64,000 nucleotides of DNA, taken from contig NZ_JBLBVM010000036.1 in NCBI RefSeq assembly GCF_047250385.1, positions 5,983-69,982 on the forward strand. Direction: 5' to 3'. This document shows, piece after piece, positions 18,265 through 26,584 of this stretch. The DNA comes from Glaciecola sp047250385. Lineage in GTDB: Bacteria > Pseudomonadota > Gammaproteobacteria > Enterobacterales > Alteromonadaceae. Both the position numbers and the translations under genes were made by a program. Position 1 is the first letter of the stretch. Every line of letters begins with the position of its first letter. The notes under the pieces were generated by a model. The model was not told the origin of the DNA, made no database searches, and worked only from the letters and a program-made list of their open reading frames with translations.

Positions 18265-19653
18265 CTAAATATACCGCTTAACATCGAGCGCAACTCGCTT
18301 CTGAATTACACTAACTCGCCAAAACATTAATACAGCCGCACAACTCAAGCCAGAAATGAAGCCTATCCAGAAGCCTTTTGCTTCCATTACAGGGAAGAAC
18401 CAGTCTGTTAGACCCAGAATAATGCCGACGGGAAGCCCCACAAGCCAGTAAGAAATAAAGCTGAGTAACAACATTGCTCTGGTGTCTTTGTATCCGCGTA
18501 AAGCATTGGCCGATACAACTTGAATACCATCACTGAATTGGAACAATGCTGCAAAAAACAGTAGGCCAGATGCCATTGAAATAACTTCACGATTTTCAGT
18601 ATATAAAGCTGAAATTTCAGTGCTTAAAATGACGGTGAGCGTTGCGGTAAGAACTGAAATCAGTATTGAAATGAACAAAGCACAATAAACAGATATTTTG
18701 GCACTCATAGCATCTTCTTTGCCAACGGAGTAACCAATACGGATAGCGACGGCCATGCCGATACTCATGGGTAACATGAACATTAATGAGGAAAAGTTCA
18801 GTGCAATTTGATGTGATGCCACCACTTCAGCACCAAAACGTGCAAGTAGCAATGCAACGACACCAAACAAGGTCACTTCAAAAACAATAGTAAAGGCGAT
18901 AGGTAAGCCTATTTTTAGTTGGCTTAACTGTAGGTCTAATCTTGGCCAATGAAAACGAGCAAATAATTCGTATTTCTTCAGCTTCTTAGCCAGCATCATA
19001 TAGATGAGGGTAACGAATGCCATGACATAGATTACAAGCAGAGTTGCAAGACCGCATCCGGCACCACCTAATTCTGGTAGCCCAAACAAGCCATTGATAA
19101 AGATATAATTCGCTGGAATATTAACTAGCAAGCCCGCAAACATAATGATCATGGTAGGGCGAGTGCTCGACAAGCCTTCGCAGCAATTTCTTAAGCTCTG
19201 ATACAAGGCAAATCCAGGCGCTGCAAATAGAATATAAACAATGTAGTCCACAGTAATTGTGCGAACATCAACTTCCATCTCAACATTGGCTAACAGCGGG
19301 GCAACAACGAAAACAAATAGAAGGGCAATTACGCTTAAAATTAATGAGAGCCATATGCATTGATGAAGTGCATTGGCGACTTTACTGTCTTGATTGCTAC
19401 CTTGCAAACGACTAATAATCGGAGATAAGCCTAAGGTTACACCTTGAATGAACATGAGAACAGGCATAGTGATGCTAAAACCAACAGCAACCGCAGCCAT
19501 ATCTGTATAACTGTAGCGCCCAGCCATAATAGTATCTGAAACGCCCATTAATGTTTGTGTCACTTGGGCGATCAGAAGTGGCCAAGCTAATGTCAGCAGC
19601 GATTTCATTTCCTTTACAAAGGCTTGTTTCGTGATTGTCTGGCTCAAGGTCAT
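18265..19653 (-). CDS. MATE family efflux transporter
   Basis: A 462-residue polytopic membrane protein with about 12 hydrophobic segments in two six-helix halves. LAWPLLIAQVTQTLMGVSDTIMAGRYS at the start is the family opening, and the second half repeats the pattern (LPIAFTIVFEVTLFGVVALL). Members such as NorM export cationic drugs or dyes using sodium or proton gradients. The length is typical. No regulator lies beside it. The upstream 117-bp gap separates it from the subtilase gene, which runs in the same direction. Confidence 0.92.
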   Translation of the reverse strand: MTLSQTITKQAFVKEMKSLLTLAWPLLIAQVTQTLMGVSDTIMAGRYSYTDMAAVAVGFSITMPVLMFIQGVTLGLSPIISRLQGSNQDSKVANALHQCIWLSLILSVIALLFVFVVAPLLANVEMEVDVRTITVDYIVYILFAAPGFALYQSLRNCCEGLSSTRPTMIIMFAGLLVNIPANYIFINGLFGLPELGGAGCGLATLLVIYVMAFVTLIYMMLAKKLKKYELFARFHWPRLDLQLSQLKIGLPIAFTIVFEVTLFGVVALLLARFGAEVVASHQIALNFSSLMFMLPMSIGMAVAIRIGYSVGKEDAMSAKISVYCALFISILISVLTATLTVILSTEISALYTENREVISMASGLLFFAALFQFSDGIQVVSANALRGYKDTRAMLLLSFISYWLVGLPVGIILGLTDWFFPVMEAKGFWIGFISGLSCAAVLMFWRVSVIQKRVALDVKRYI

Positions 19654-19770
19654 GATTCAATGAAAAAATTTCGCAGATCCTATCACACTCTGCGTTTAAA
19701 CAAGAGCCAGTATTTGTACATTTTAGCTACATAGCTGCATTAATCACTTAAGCTTGTAAAAGTTGTTTTG

Positions 19771-22700
19771 TTAACGTTGTTTGTATTTGCCTCGAACGCG
19801 CCTAAGCGCGATGAGGAACAGGCCTGATATCAGTGACCAACTTAACGAGCCACCACCCGAATCGCCGCCTCCAGAACTACCGCCACCAGTACTCGGCGCT
19901 GCTGTTACTTGAATACTGACGTTTTGCACTATTTCATTAATGCCATCCGTTGCGCGCACTTGAATATTTATTGTGGTCGGGCTTGATGGAGCTGTACGAG
20001 TGAGCGATGAACCTGACTGTCCGTCGATGGTAACGGTTACAGTATCGCCCTCAGGATCGCTTGTGGTCACACTTATTGTATAGCTTTGACCTGCCGTTAC
20101 GGAAGTTGGAGCAGATACCGTCATTGTAGGTGCGTCATTGTTATTAATTAGCAAACTAACGCTCGCAGAATCACTATTTCCCTGAGGATCACTTACGGTA
20201 ACTTCAAGTACGACAGTTTCTTGAACGTCGACATTAGGAGCTGTAAAACTAAGTGCAGATGAACCTGCATTCGCTAGATTTCCAGTAGGCCCACTAACTT
20301 GTATCCATTCATAAGTAAGCGTTTCATTATTTGGATCGCTTGCAACAGCAATTATCTCGATGCTTTGGGTTTCTGTGAGTTCCAGCGCACTAGGTTCAAT
20401 GGTCACAGTTGGAGGAGAATCAAGTTGAATAGGTGTCGACAAAACAGAAGATTCAACCTGTGCTGCTTGGATATTAGTAAGGTCAGACGTAATAGCAAAG
20501 GAAAGATCATCCTCTGAAATATTTGAGCTTGGTATTAAATCAAAGGTAATAATCTGATCTTCAGATTCGCTTGTTTGTTTTGTTATATTCCAATTCACTT
20601 CATTAGCAGAGATAGCGCCTCCTTGACTTACAGAGTTTGCGTCTAAGCTGAAGCCATTTGGGATGGGCAGGGTGATGTCATAATTACGATTTTCTGGTGA
20701 TGAGCTACCTTTCACTAATATTTGAAATTGAGTGTTTTCGCCAGTATTAATAAAGCTTGAGGTAGAACGTAGTTCAACATCTTGTTCTCCTTTTACAAGG
20801 TTAACTCGCGTTGTTCCAGATGCGTCATTATCTGCATTACTACCAAAGGCAACTAGACCATAATAGCGTTCATCCTCCAGGGTCGTCTCTAGATCCCAAT
20901 TGGCTCTCATTTCAAAAGGTGTTCCATTTGAAACGCTAGAGGGAACACTGAAAGAAAGCGAAGAATTGTTTTCACTCGGTGCAACGGCTGCATAGAACAG
21001 GGTAAATGAGTCTGCTTGTCCACTCCCAGAACTCTCATAATTTTGTACCAACACCCAATATTTGCCTTCTGAAAACTGCGTAACATCAATGTATTCCACA
21101 GCGCCGGAAGTCGTGCTACTCGCAAGCACTTCACTTTCTTGAGGTATGTTGTCTTGGTTTGCATCAAACACTAAATATAAGTCGATGTCAGAGGCTGAAC
21201 TCTCAGTTGTTTGTGCCACAATTCGTTGATGGTTATTGTTAATATCAAATTCAAACAGCAATACTCCTTCGTCAATGTTGTCAAAGGCTGCATCAGGTGT
21301 CGGATCTTGGTTAATGTTCTGATTTATTTGTATCGCTTTAGTAAACCCAAGAGTCGTCGCTCTAAACGAAGATTGTGTTTGGCTCTCTATATTTTTAACT
21401 AGATATGAATCAGCAAGGCGGTTTGCTTCAATAGTTAGTAGCTCGGGAATATTTCCTGCAGTTGGAAACGCGGATACGGGTAAATGCAATTCAGGTTGGC
21501 CATTGGATGTCATCGTGACAGCGCCAAACTGCCATTCTGCGTTACTTGCATTGCTTACATCAATGCTTACACTGATCGTTTGGTTCTCTCCTGCATTCAA
21601 ACTAAAGGAGCTAGGGGAGACTGAAATTTGAATACCGTCAGATATATTTTGAGTGTTTATATTCCACGTTGCTGTTTTCGTAGCAGTAAATGTTCTACTC
21701 CATGAGCATGTATTCGCACATTGATTGTCTGTGATACTGGGCAAATTTAGCGCACGAGGCTCTCCACCTTGTGTAGGATTCGCGCTTGCATAATTAGAAT
21801 CGGTTTCATTCATGATCAAACCCACGGCAATCGCTTTATCGACTTGCACTCTTCCTGAGCCTGAGTCAAACCAATCGGCATTTGTCGTCCCATCTTCTTT
21901 TTTGACTGTTCTAGAAGCTGTCATAGCAAGGGCAGAACGAATGTTATCAGGCGACCATGTTGGTTGTGCTGCTTTTAAAAGCGCTGCAGCACCTGCAACG
22001 TGTGGACTCGACATGGAAGTACCTGACAAATAGTTGTAATCACCGGCAGCGGGTTCATGGCCATCGTGACCGAACTGCTGATCTGCGTAGGCAGCGTAAA
22101 TTTGTACGCCAGGCGCACCGATCATGGGTGTCAATGTGCTAATGCTTGAATTCGGACCTTTTGAAGAGAAGCTGGCTAATACGTCTTCGCGGGACGGATC
22201 AATAACAAGTTCTCCGGATGAAGCAGTAATAGTTGCAACGTGATCACTGCCTTGTGCTAACCAATTGCGAAGTAAATTTGCTTGTGCAGCTTGGATATGA
22301 ATACCAGGGACTACATATTGATCAGCGGCTAAATTGTTTGCGCCACCTTGAATATTAGCAAGAACATAGCCAGATGCGCCGCCATCTCTTACGTTAACTG
22401 CTTTTTGTATTCGAGCAATCTCACCGCGGTCACACACAACTATTTGACCACTGAACGTTCCTGCAGGGAAGGGCTCTAAACATTGAGCAGGATCGTTATT
22501 CGGGTCGTTTGGATTAGCAAAATCACCCGCGTAAACAATCGGAGCGGTGATCCCGCCAGAATTACTGGTGCCTGCTAACGTGCCTAAGTTTGAGTTTCCA
22601 CCAGAGAAATTAGTTAAGAACTTTGTGTAACTGACCGAGCGGCCATGCTCTGATGCAGCGACAGCTGTGTACCAAGGGGCATGCTTACTTGTACTGCCTG

Positions 22701-23949
22701 CATCAGGGCCACTGTTGCCTGCAGAAGTCGCTACGAATATACCCGCATTTCGTGCTGCTAAAAACGCGAGTTCAGTTGAGCTTTCCCAAGGTTGATTGCC
22801 ACCACTGATTGAATAGTTGATAACATCAACTTGGTCTTGAATCGCATCTTCAATTGCTGCATTAATGGCTGCACCGGAACAATCTCCATAGGTGTCACCC
22901 GCATCTGAGCGGCCGCCCCAACATACTTGATAACTAATGATGTTTGAACGAGGCGCAACCCCAGAAATTCTAGGGAAAGTGAAACCAGAAGCTACTCCGT
23001 CGCTTTCTGTCGCTCCAAATTCCGGTAAGCTCTCTGCAACATTCAGTAATATATTTCCAGCGACCGTTCCTGCCACGTGTGAACCATGTCCACCATAATC
23101 TTCGCCATTTCGGGGTAAGTCTACTGGGAATACATCTGTGTCTTGATATTCATCGGTGATCACCGGATAGCTATAAACACCAATTAATTTGCTATTGCAT
23201 AAACTGGCAAAACCGTTGGCGCAATCGCCTAAATAGACGTTTGCTCCTAATGGATTTGTGTGCACATAACCGTCACCTGAAACTGCTGCGAACGAAGGGT
23301 GGTCGGTGTTTATACCTGAATCAATAATGCCAACAACGACGCCTTCACCGAAGGTCCCGACACCACTGTCTTGGGCAGTGCCGTCCCAGACTTCAGGAGC
23401 ACCAATTAAGCTAGGGCCAGTGTCGGTGTCTAGCTTGTATAGCTGATCTTTTTCAACTTTAAGGACGCCGGGTATCTTTGAAATCTCAAGCGCTTGTTGC
23501 TGAGTGACTTTTATAGCCATGCCATTAAACGCTAATTTATATGAAAAAATAGGCTTAATTGATGTTACTTCTTTCGCAACCGTTGATAAGAACGATTCGT
23601 GCTTGTTACTCAAGTATTGTAAGTATGCTTGCACTTTTGATGACTCAAGCTTAAGTTTTGGCTGGACAGTCCCTGGATCCGCTTTATCACTTTTCAAACC
23701 GCCATGTAATGCAAGTGGCGCGTCAGCTAACTGAACAATATATATATGTTCTCCTGCCGCATCTTCATTACGAAACTTGAATTCGGTGCTTGATACAAAT
23801 CGATTTATTCTGTTTTTTATCTCGAGTTCTTGACTAAGATAACTTTTTTGTTCAGAGGTGGCTTTTAAAGCTTTTGATACAAGCGCATTAGCCATGAACG
23901 TACTTGTTGTTAGCGCCGTTAATACAGCAAACTTGATTTTGTTATTCAA
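19771..23949 (-). CDS. Secreted S8 subtilisin-like protease with GlyGly-CTERM tail
   Basis: A 1392-residue exported subtilase. Order: signal peptide, I9-type propeptide (IYIVQLADAPLAL), catalytic domain with Asp210 (GIIDSGIN), His288 (GGHGSHVAG) and Ser645 (SGTSMSSPHVAG). A protease-associated insert (YAGDFANPNDPNNDP to RDGGASGYVLANIQGG) lies between His and Ser. Fibronectin/PKD-like beta repeats follow. The C-terminus is GGGSSGGGDSGGG, a hydrophobic helix and a basic RRVRGKYKQR tail: the rhombosortase sorting signal. The start is the TTG at 23949, since a perfect GGAGG stands 5 nt before it and the signal peptide then begins MNNKIKF; the upstream ATG at 24042 would add 31 unlikely residues. 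It probably degrades extracellular protein. Confidence 0.93.
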   Translation of the reverse strand: MNNKIKFAVLTALTTSTFMANALVSKALKATSEQKSYLSQELEIKNRINRFVSSTEFKFRNEDAAGEHIYIVQLADAPLALHGGLKSDKADPGTVQPKLKLESSKVQAYLQYLSNKHESFLSTVAKEVTSIKPIFSYKLAFNGMAIKVTQQQALEISKIPGVLKVEKDQLYKLDTDTGPSLIGAPEVWDGTAQDSGVGTFGEGVVVGIIDSGINTDHPSFAAVSGDGYVHTNPLGANVYLGDCANGFASLCNSKLIGVYSYPVITDEYQDTDVFPVDLPRNGEDYGGHGSHVAGTVAGNILLNVAESLPEFGATESDGVASGFTFPRISGVAPRSNIISYQVCWGGRSDAGDTYGDCSGAAINAAIEDAIQDQVDVINYSISGGNQPWESSTELAFLAARNAGIFVATSAGNSGPDAGSTSKHAPWYTAVAASEHGRSVSYTKFLTNFSGGNSNLGTLAGTSNSGGITAPIVYAGDFANPNDPNNDPAQCLEPFPAGTFSGQIVVCDRGEIARIQKAVNVRDGGASGYVLANIQGGANNLAADQYVVPGIHIQAAQANLLRNWLAQGSDHVATITASSGELVIDPSREDVLASFSSKGPNSSISTLTPMIGAPGVQIYAAYADQQFGHDGHEPAAGDYNYLSGTSMSSPHVAGAAALLKAAQPTWSPDNIRSALAMTASRTVKKEDGTTNADWFDSGSGRVQVDKAIAVGLIMNETDSNYASANPTQGGEPRALNLPSITDNQCANTCSWSRTFTATKTATWNINTQNISDGIQISVSPSSFSLNAGENQTISVSIDVSNASNAEWQFGAVTMTSNGQPELHLPVSAFPTAGNIPELLTIEANRLADSYLVKNIESQTQSSFRATTLGFTKAIQINQNINQDPTPDAAFDNIDEGVLLFEFDINNNHQRIVAQTTESSASDIDLYLVFDANQDNIPQESEVLASSTTSGAVEYIDVTQFSEGKYWVLVQNYESSGSGQADSFTLFYAAVAPSENNSSLSFSVPSSVSNGTPFEMRANWDLETTLEDERYYGLVAFGSNADNDASGTTRVNLVKGEQDVELRSTSSFINTGENTQFQILVKGSSSPENRNYDITLPIPNGFSLDANSVSQGGAISANEVNWNITKQTSESEDQIITFDLIPSSNISEDDLSFAITSDLTNIQAAQVESSVLSTPIQLDSPPTVTIEPSALELTETQSIEIIAVASDPNNETLTYEWIQVSGPTGNLANAGSSALSFTAPNVDVQETVVLEVTVSDPQGNSDSASVSLLINNNDAPTMTVSAPTSVTAGQSYTISVTTSDPEGDTVTVTIDGQSGSSLTRTAPSSPTTINIQVRATDGINEIVQNVSIQVTAAPSTGGGSSGGGDSGGGSLSWSLISGLFLIALRRVRGKYKQR

Positions 23950-24068
23950 CTGAACCTCCGAAGGAAAATGAGTCAACTCGATTGACAAACTTACCATTGA
24001 TAAAATTACCACTGATAAATACTTTGATACGTAAATTCTCAAATAAGTTTCAAAACTATCTAATTTAT

Positions 24069-24105
24069 AAGTTTTTATCTTAACTTTTATCCTAACTTTT
24101 TATCC
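24069..24105. repeat. Three tandem 12-13 bp direct repeats
   Basis: Units AAGTTTTTATCT, TAACTTTTATCC and TAACTTTTTATCC follow one another without gaps, 120-155 bp upstream of the subtilase start. The near one-turn-plus period could phase a regulator on one DNA face, or be a slippage repeat. Confidence 0.5.
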
Positions 24106-24207
24106 TGCCAAAGGAGTTTGTTACACAAGTTCATCGGCATACAGTAGACTAACTTGAAAAGTCCTTATCAATTAGGGTTTGGCATGAAAGTCCGTGTATT
24201 TTAAGCA

Positions 24208-24228
24208 CTGTAAAACCTTCCTTTACAG
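24208..24228. promoter_or_regulatory. Inverted repeat CTGTAAA-N7-TTTACAG
   Basis: Perfect 7-bp arms with a 7-bp spacer, about 175 bp upstream of the E1alpha start. The size and symmetry suit a dimeric regulator operator. The regulator is not known. Confidence 0.4.
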
Positions 24229-24401
24229 CCTGTTTTTATTTTACGCTAAATTAGCAAATATTTAACAAATAGGATGATTCATTCAATATTTGCTGAGAAA
24301 GAGGCTGGAATTAATTTGTCATTTGCAAAATAGGAATAAATTAGCAAAACAGAACAGACAAACCTTCACTATTATATACTCAGTAAATTAACACTAATGG
24401 A

Positions 24402-25598
24402 ATGTTGAAAATGCAAGACAGAAATCACCTTTCTAATGTACAAGCAACAAATAACGTTTCCTTAATCGAAAACGGTCTCATCGATATACCGATGTTGCAA
24501 CTACTTGATGAAAACGGACAAGAAACTAATAAAAAAGAAAGTCCTGACATTGATGAAGTAACAGCTAAAAAAATAGCATCCACAATGCAATACATCCGTT
24601 TGCTTGATGAACGTATGGTTGGTGCTCAACGACAAGGCAGAATCAGCTTTTACCTTGCGTGCACCGGAGAAGAAGCGGCTACTGTTGGTAGTGCTGCCGC
24701 TTTGTCACCGAACGACATGATCATGTCTCAATATAGAGAACAAGGTGCACTCGCTTATCGTGGTTACACGACTGAACAATTCATGAACCAGATGTTTAGT
24801 AACGAGCTCGACCCGAACAAAGGCCGACAAATGCCAGTTCATTACGGTGATAAAAAACTCAACTTTATGACTGTTTCTTCGCCGCTAGGTACTCAGATCC
24901 CACAAGCTGCTGGTTATGCCTATGGGCAGAAAATGGCAGGGAACGACGCTGTTACCATTTGTTATTTTGGTGAAGGCGCTGCGTCTGAAGGTGATTTTCA
25001 TGCAGGTGTAAATATGGCTGCGGTTCTGAACTGCCCGACAATATTCTTCTGTAGAAATAATGGTTACGCTATTTCAACGCCAGCCTCAGAGCAATTTAAA
25101 GGTGATGGTATCGCCTCTCGAGGAATTGGTTACGGAGTTAAAACAATTCGCGTCGATGGTAATGATGTACTTGCTGTATTCGCTGCGACAAAACTCGCTC
25201 GCGAAATCGCATTAGCCGAAAATTGCCCTGTTTTGATTGAGGCAATGACTTATCGTTTAGCAGCACATTCTACTTCAGATGACCCAAGTGGTTACCGTTC
25301 TAAAAATGAAGAAGAGAAATGGCGCGCAAAAGATCCAATTGAGCGTTATACCAAGTGGTTAGATGGTAAAGGTTGGTTCGATAAGAAAGCGACTGATGAA
25401 TTCTTAGATAAGTCACGCGCTGAAATATTAGCGGCAGTGAAGAAAGCTGAAAAAGTATCTGTTGCTCCAATTGAAGATATTATTGAAGACGTATATGACA
25501 CACCACCGTGGCATCTAAAACAACAACTTACTGATTTGAAGGCTCATATTTCAAAGTATCCTGAGCACTATCCTAAAACATCTGGGAGAGTAAAATAA
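24402..25598 (+). CDS. bkdA1: Branched-chain 2-oxoacid dehydrogenase E1 alpha subunit
   Basis: A 398-residue thiamine-diphosphate enzyme subunit. The TPP/Mg motif runs from GEG (residues 190-192) to NN (219-220). ISFYLACTGEEAA and TYRLAAHSTSDDPSGYR (phosphorylation-loop region) are typical of 2-oxoisovalerate E1 alpha rather than pyruvate E1. With E1 beta and E2 next door it decarboxylates the 2-oxoacids of Val, Leu and Ile. Two close ATGs are possible (24402 and 24411); the first is kept. It heads the operon, preceded by a long regulatory gap, and overlaps E1 beta by one base (TAATG). Confidence 0.93.
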   Translation: MLKMQDRNHLSNVQATNNVSLIENGLIDIPMLQLLDENGQETNKKESPDIDEVTAKKIASTMQYIRLLDERMVGAQRQGRISFYLACTGEEAATVGSAAALSPNDMIMSQYREQGALAYRGYTTEQFMNQMFSNELDPNKGRQMPVHYGDKKLNFMTVSSPLGTQIPQAAGYAYGQKMAGNDAVTICYFGEGAASEGDFHAGVNMAAVLNCPTIFFCRNNGYAISTPASEQFKGDGIASRGIGYGVKTIRVDGNDVLAVFAATKLAREIALAENCPVLIEAMTYRLAAHSTSDDPSGYRSKNEEEKWRAKDPIERYTKWLDGKGWFDKKATDEFLDKSRAEILAAVKKAEKVSVAPIEDIIEDVYDTPPWHLKQQLTDLKAHISKYPEHYPKTSGRVK

Positions 25599-26575
25599 TG
25601 GCGCAAATGAATTTATTGCAAGCGATTAACAGCGCACTTATTACCGCAATGACCGATGACGAAAAAGTCATGGTATTTGGTGAAGACGTTGGTCATTTCG
25701 GTGGTGTATTTAGAGCAACTAGTAACTTACAAGAGAAATTTGGTAAAGGTCGCTGCTTTAATACTCCCCTAACTGAGCAGGGTATTATCGGTTTCGCCAA
25801 CGGTTTGGCTTCACAGGGCTCTGTGCCAGTCGCAGAAATTCAATTCGGTGATTATATTTTTCCGGCCTTTGACCAAATAGTGAATGAAACAGCTAAGTGG
25901 CGCTATCGTTCAGGTGGCCAATTTACTTGCGGTACTTTAACAATTAGAACGCCTTATGGCGGCGGCATTGCGGGCGGACTGTATCACTCACAGTCACCTG
26001 AAGCATTCTTTGCCCATATTCCAGGCATGAAAATAGTTATTCCTCGCAACCCTAAGCAAGCGAAAGGTTTGTTATTGTCCTCTATTAGAGACGACAACCC
26101 CGTGTTGTTTATGGAGCCTAAAAAGCTTTACAGAGCTTCAGTTGGCGATGTTCCTGAAGAAGATTATGAACTTCCATTAGGCAAAGCTGATCTAGTTAAA
26201 GAAGGTAAGGATATTACTTTGCTAGCTTGGGGCGCCCAAGTAGAAATTATCGAGAAAGCAGCAGCAATGGCTGAAGAGATAGGTGTTTCATGTGAAGTCA
26301 TCGATTTACAAAGCATTTTGCCTTGGGATGTAGAAGCCGTATGTGAATCAGTTTGCAAGACAGGTCGTCTGCTTATTAACCATGAAGCGCCATTAACGGG
26401 TGGCTTTGCCAGTGAAATAGCAGCAACAGTGCAAGAAAGATGCTTCTTGTATTTGGAATCACCAATCGCTCGTGTTTGCGGCCTTGATACACCGTATCCT
26501 TTGGCGCATGAGAAAGAATATATGCCTGATCACTTAAAAACGTTTGAAGCTATCAAACGCACTATGGATTACTAG
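25598..26575 (+). CDS. bkdA2: Branched-chain 2-oxoacid dehydrogenase E1 beta subunit
   Basis: A 325-residue transketolase-like subunit, usual length. GEDVGHFGGVFRAT, TPLTEQGIIGFANGLA, EIQFGDYIFPAFDQI and the C-terminal LLINHEAPLTGGFASEIAA and CGLDTPYP blocks are those of E1 beta in branched-chain dehydrogenases. It forms the alpha2beta2 E1 with the preceding gene. A GGGAG lies upstream of the ATG, which overlaps the E1 alpha stop. E2 follows after 9 bases. Confidence 0.94.
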   Translation: MAQMNLLQAINSALITAMTDDEKVMVFGEDVGHFGGVFRATSNLQEKFGKGRCFNTPLTEQGIIGFANGLASQGSVPVAEIQFGDYIFPAFDQIVNETAKWRYRSGGQFTCGTLTIRTPYGGGIAGGLYHSQSPEAFFAHIPGMKIVIPRNPKQAKGLLLSSIRDDNPVLFMEPKKLYRASVGDVPEEDYELPLGKADLVKEGKDITLLAWGAQVEIIEKAAAMAEEIGVSCEVIDLQSILPWDVEAVCESVCKTGRLLINHEAPLTGGFASEIAATVQERCFLYLESPIARVCGLDTPYPLAHEKEYMPDHLKTFEAIKRTMDY

Positions 26576-26584
26576 GAGGCAATA

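Larger units (their letters stand above)
23950..24401. other. Divergent control region between the subtilase and bkd genes
   Basis: About 450 bp without a gene, AT-rich. It holds the subtilase Shine-Dalgarno (GGAGG at 23955-23959, minus strand), phased repeats at 24069-24105, an inverted repeat at 24208-24228 and a pair of direct repeats (24247-24258, 24337-24348). A possible -10 (TATACT, near 24376) precedes the E1alpha gene. Promoters for both directions must lie here. Confidence 0.7.

Noticed and set aside
18142..18330. 62-residue frame in the gap after the MATE gene
   Set aside because: It overlaps the MATE 3' end on the other strand, has no ribosome-binding site and looks random in composition.
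23950..24042. The upstream ATG of the subtilase at 24042 as its start
   Set aside because: It would place about 31 extra residues before a clear signal peptide, and the perfect GGAGG serves the TTG at 23949.
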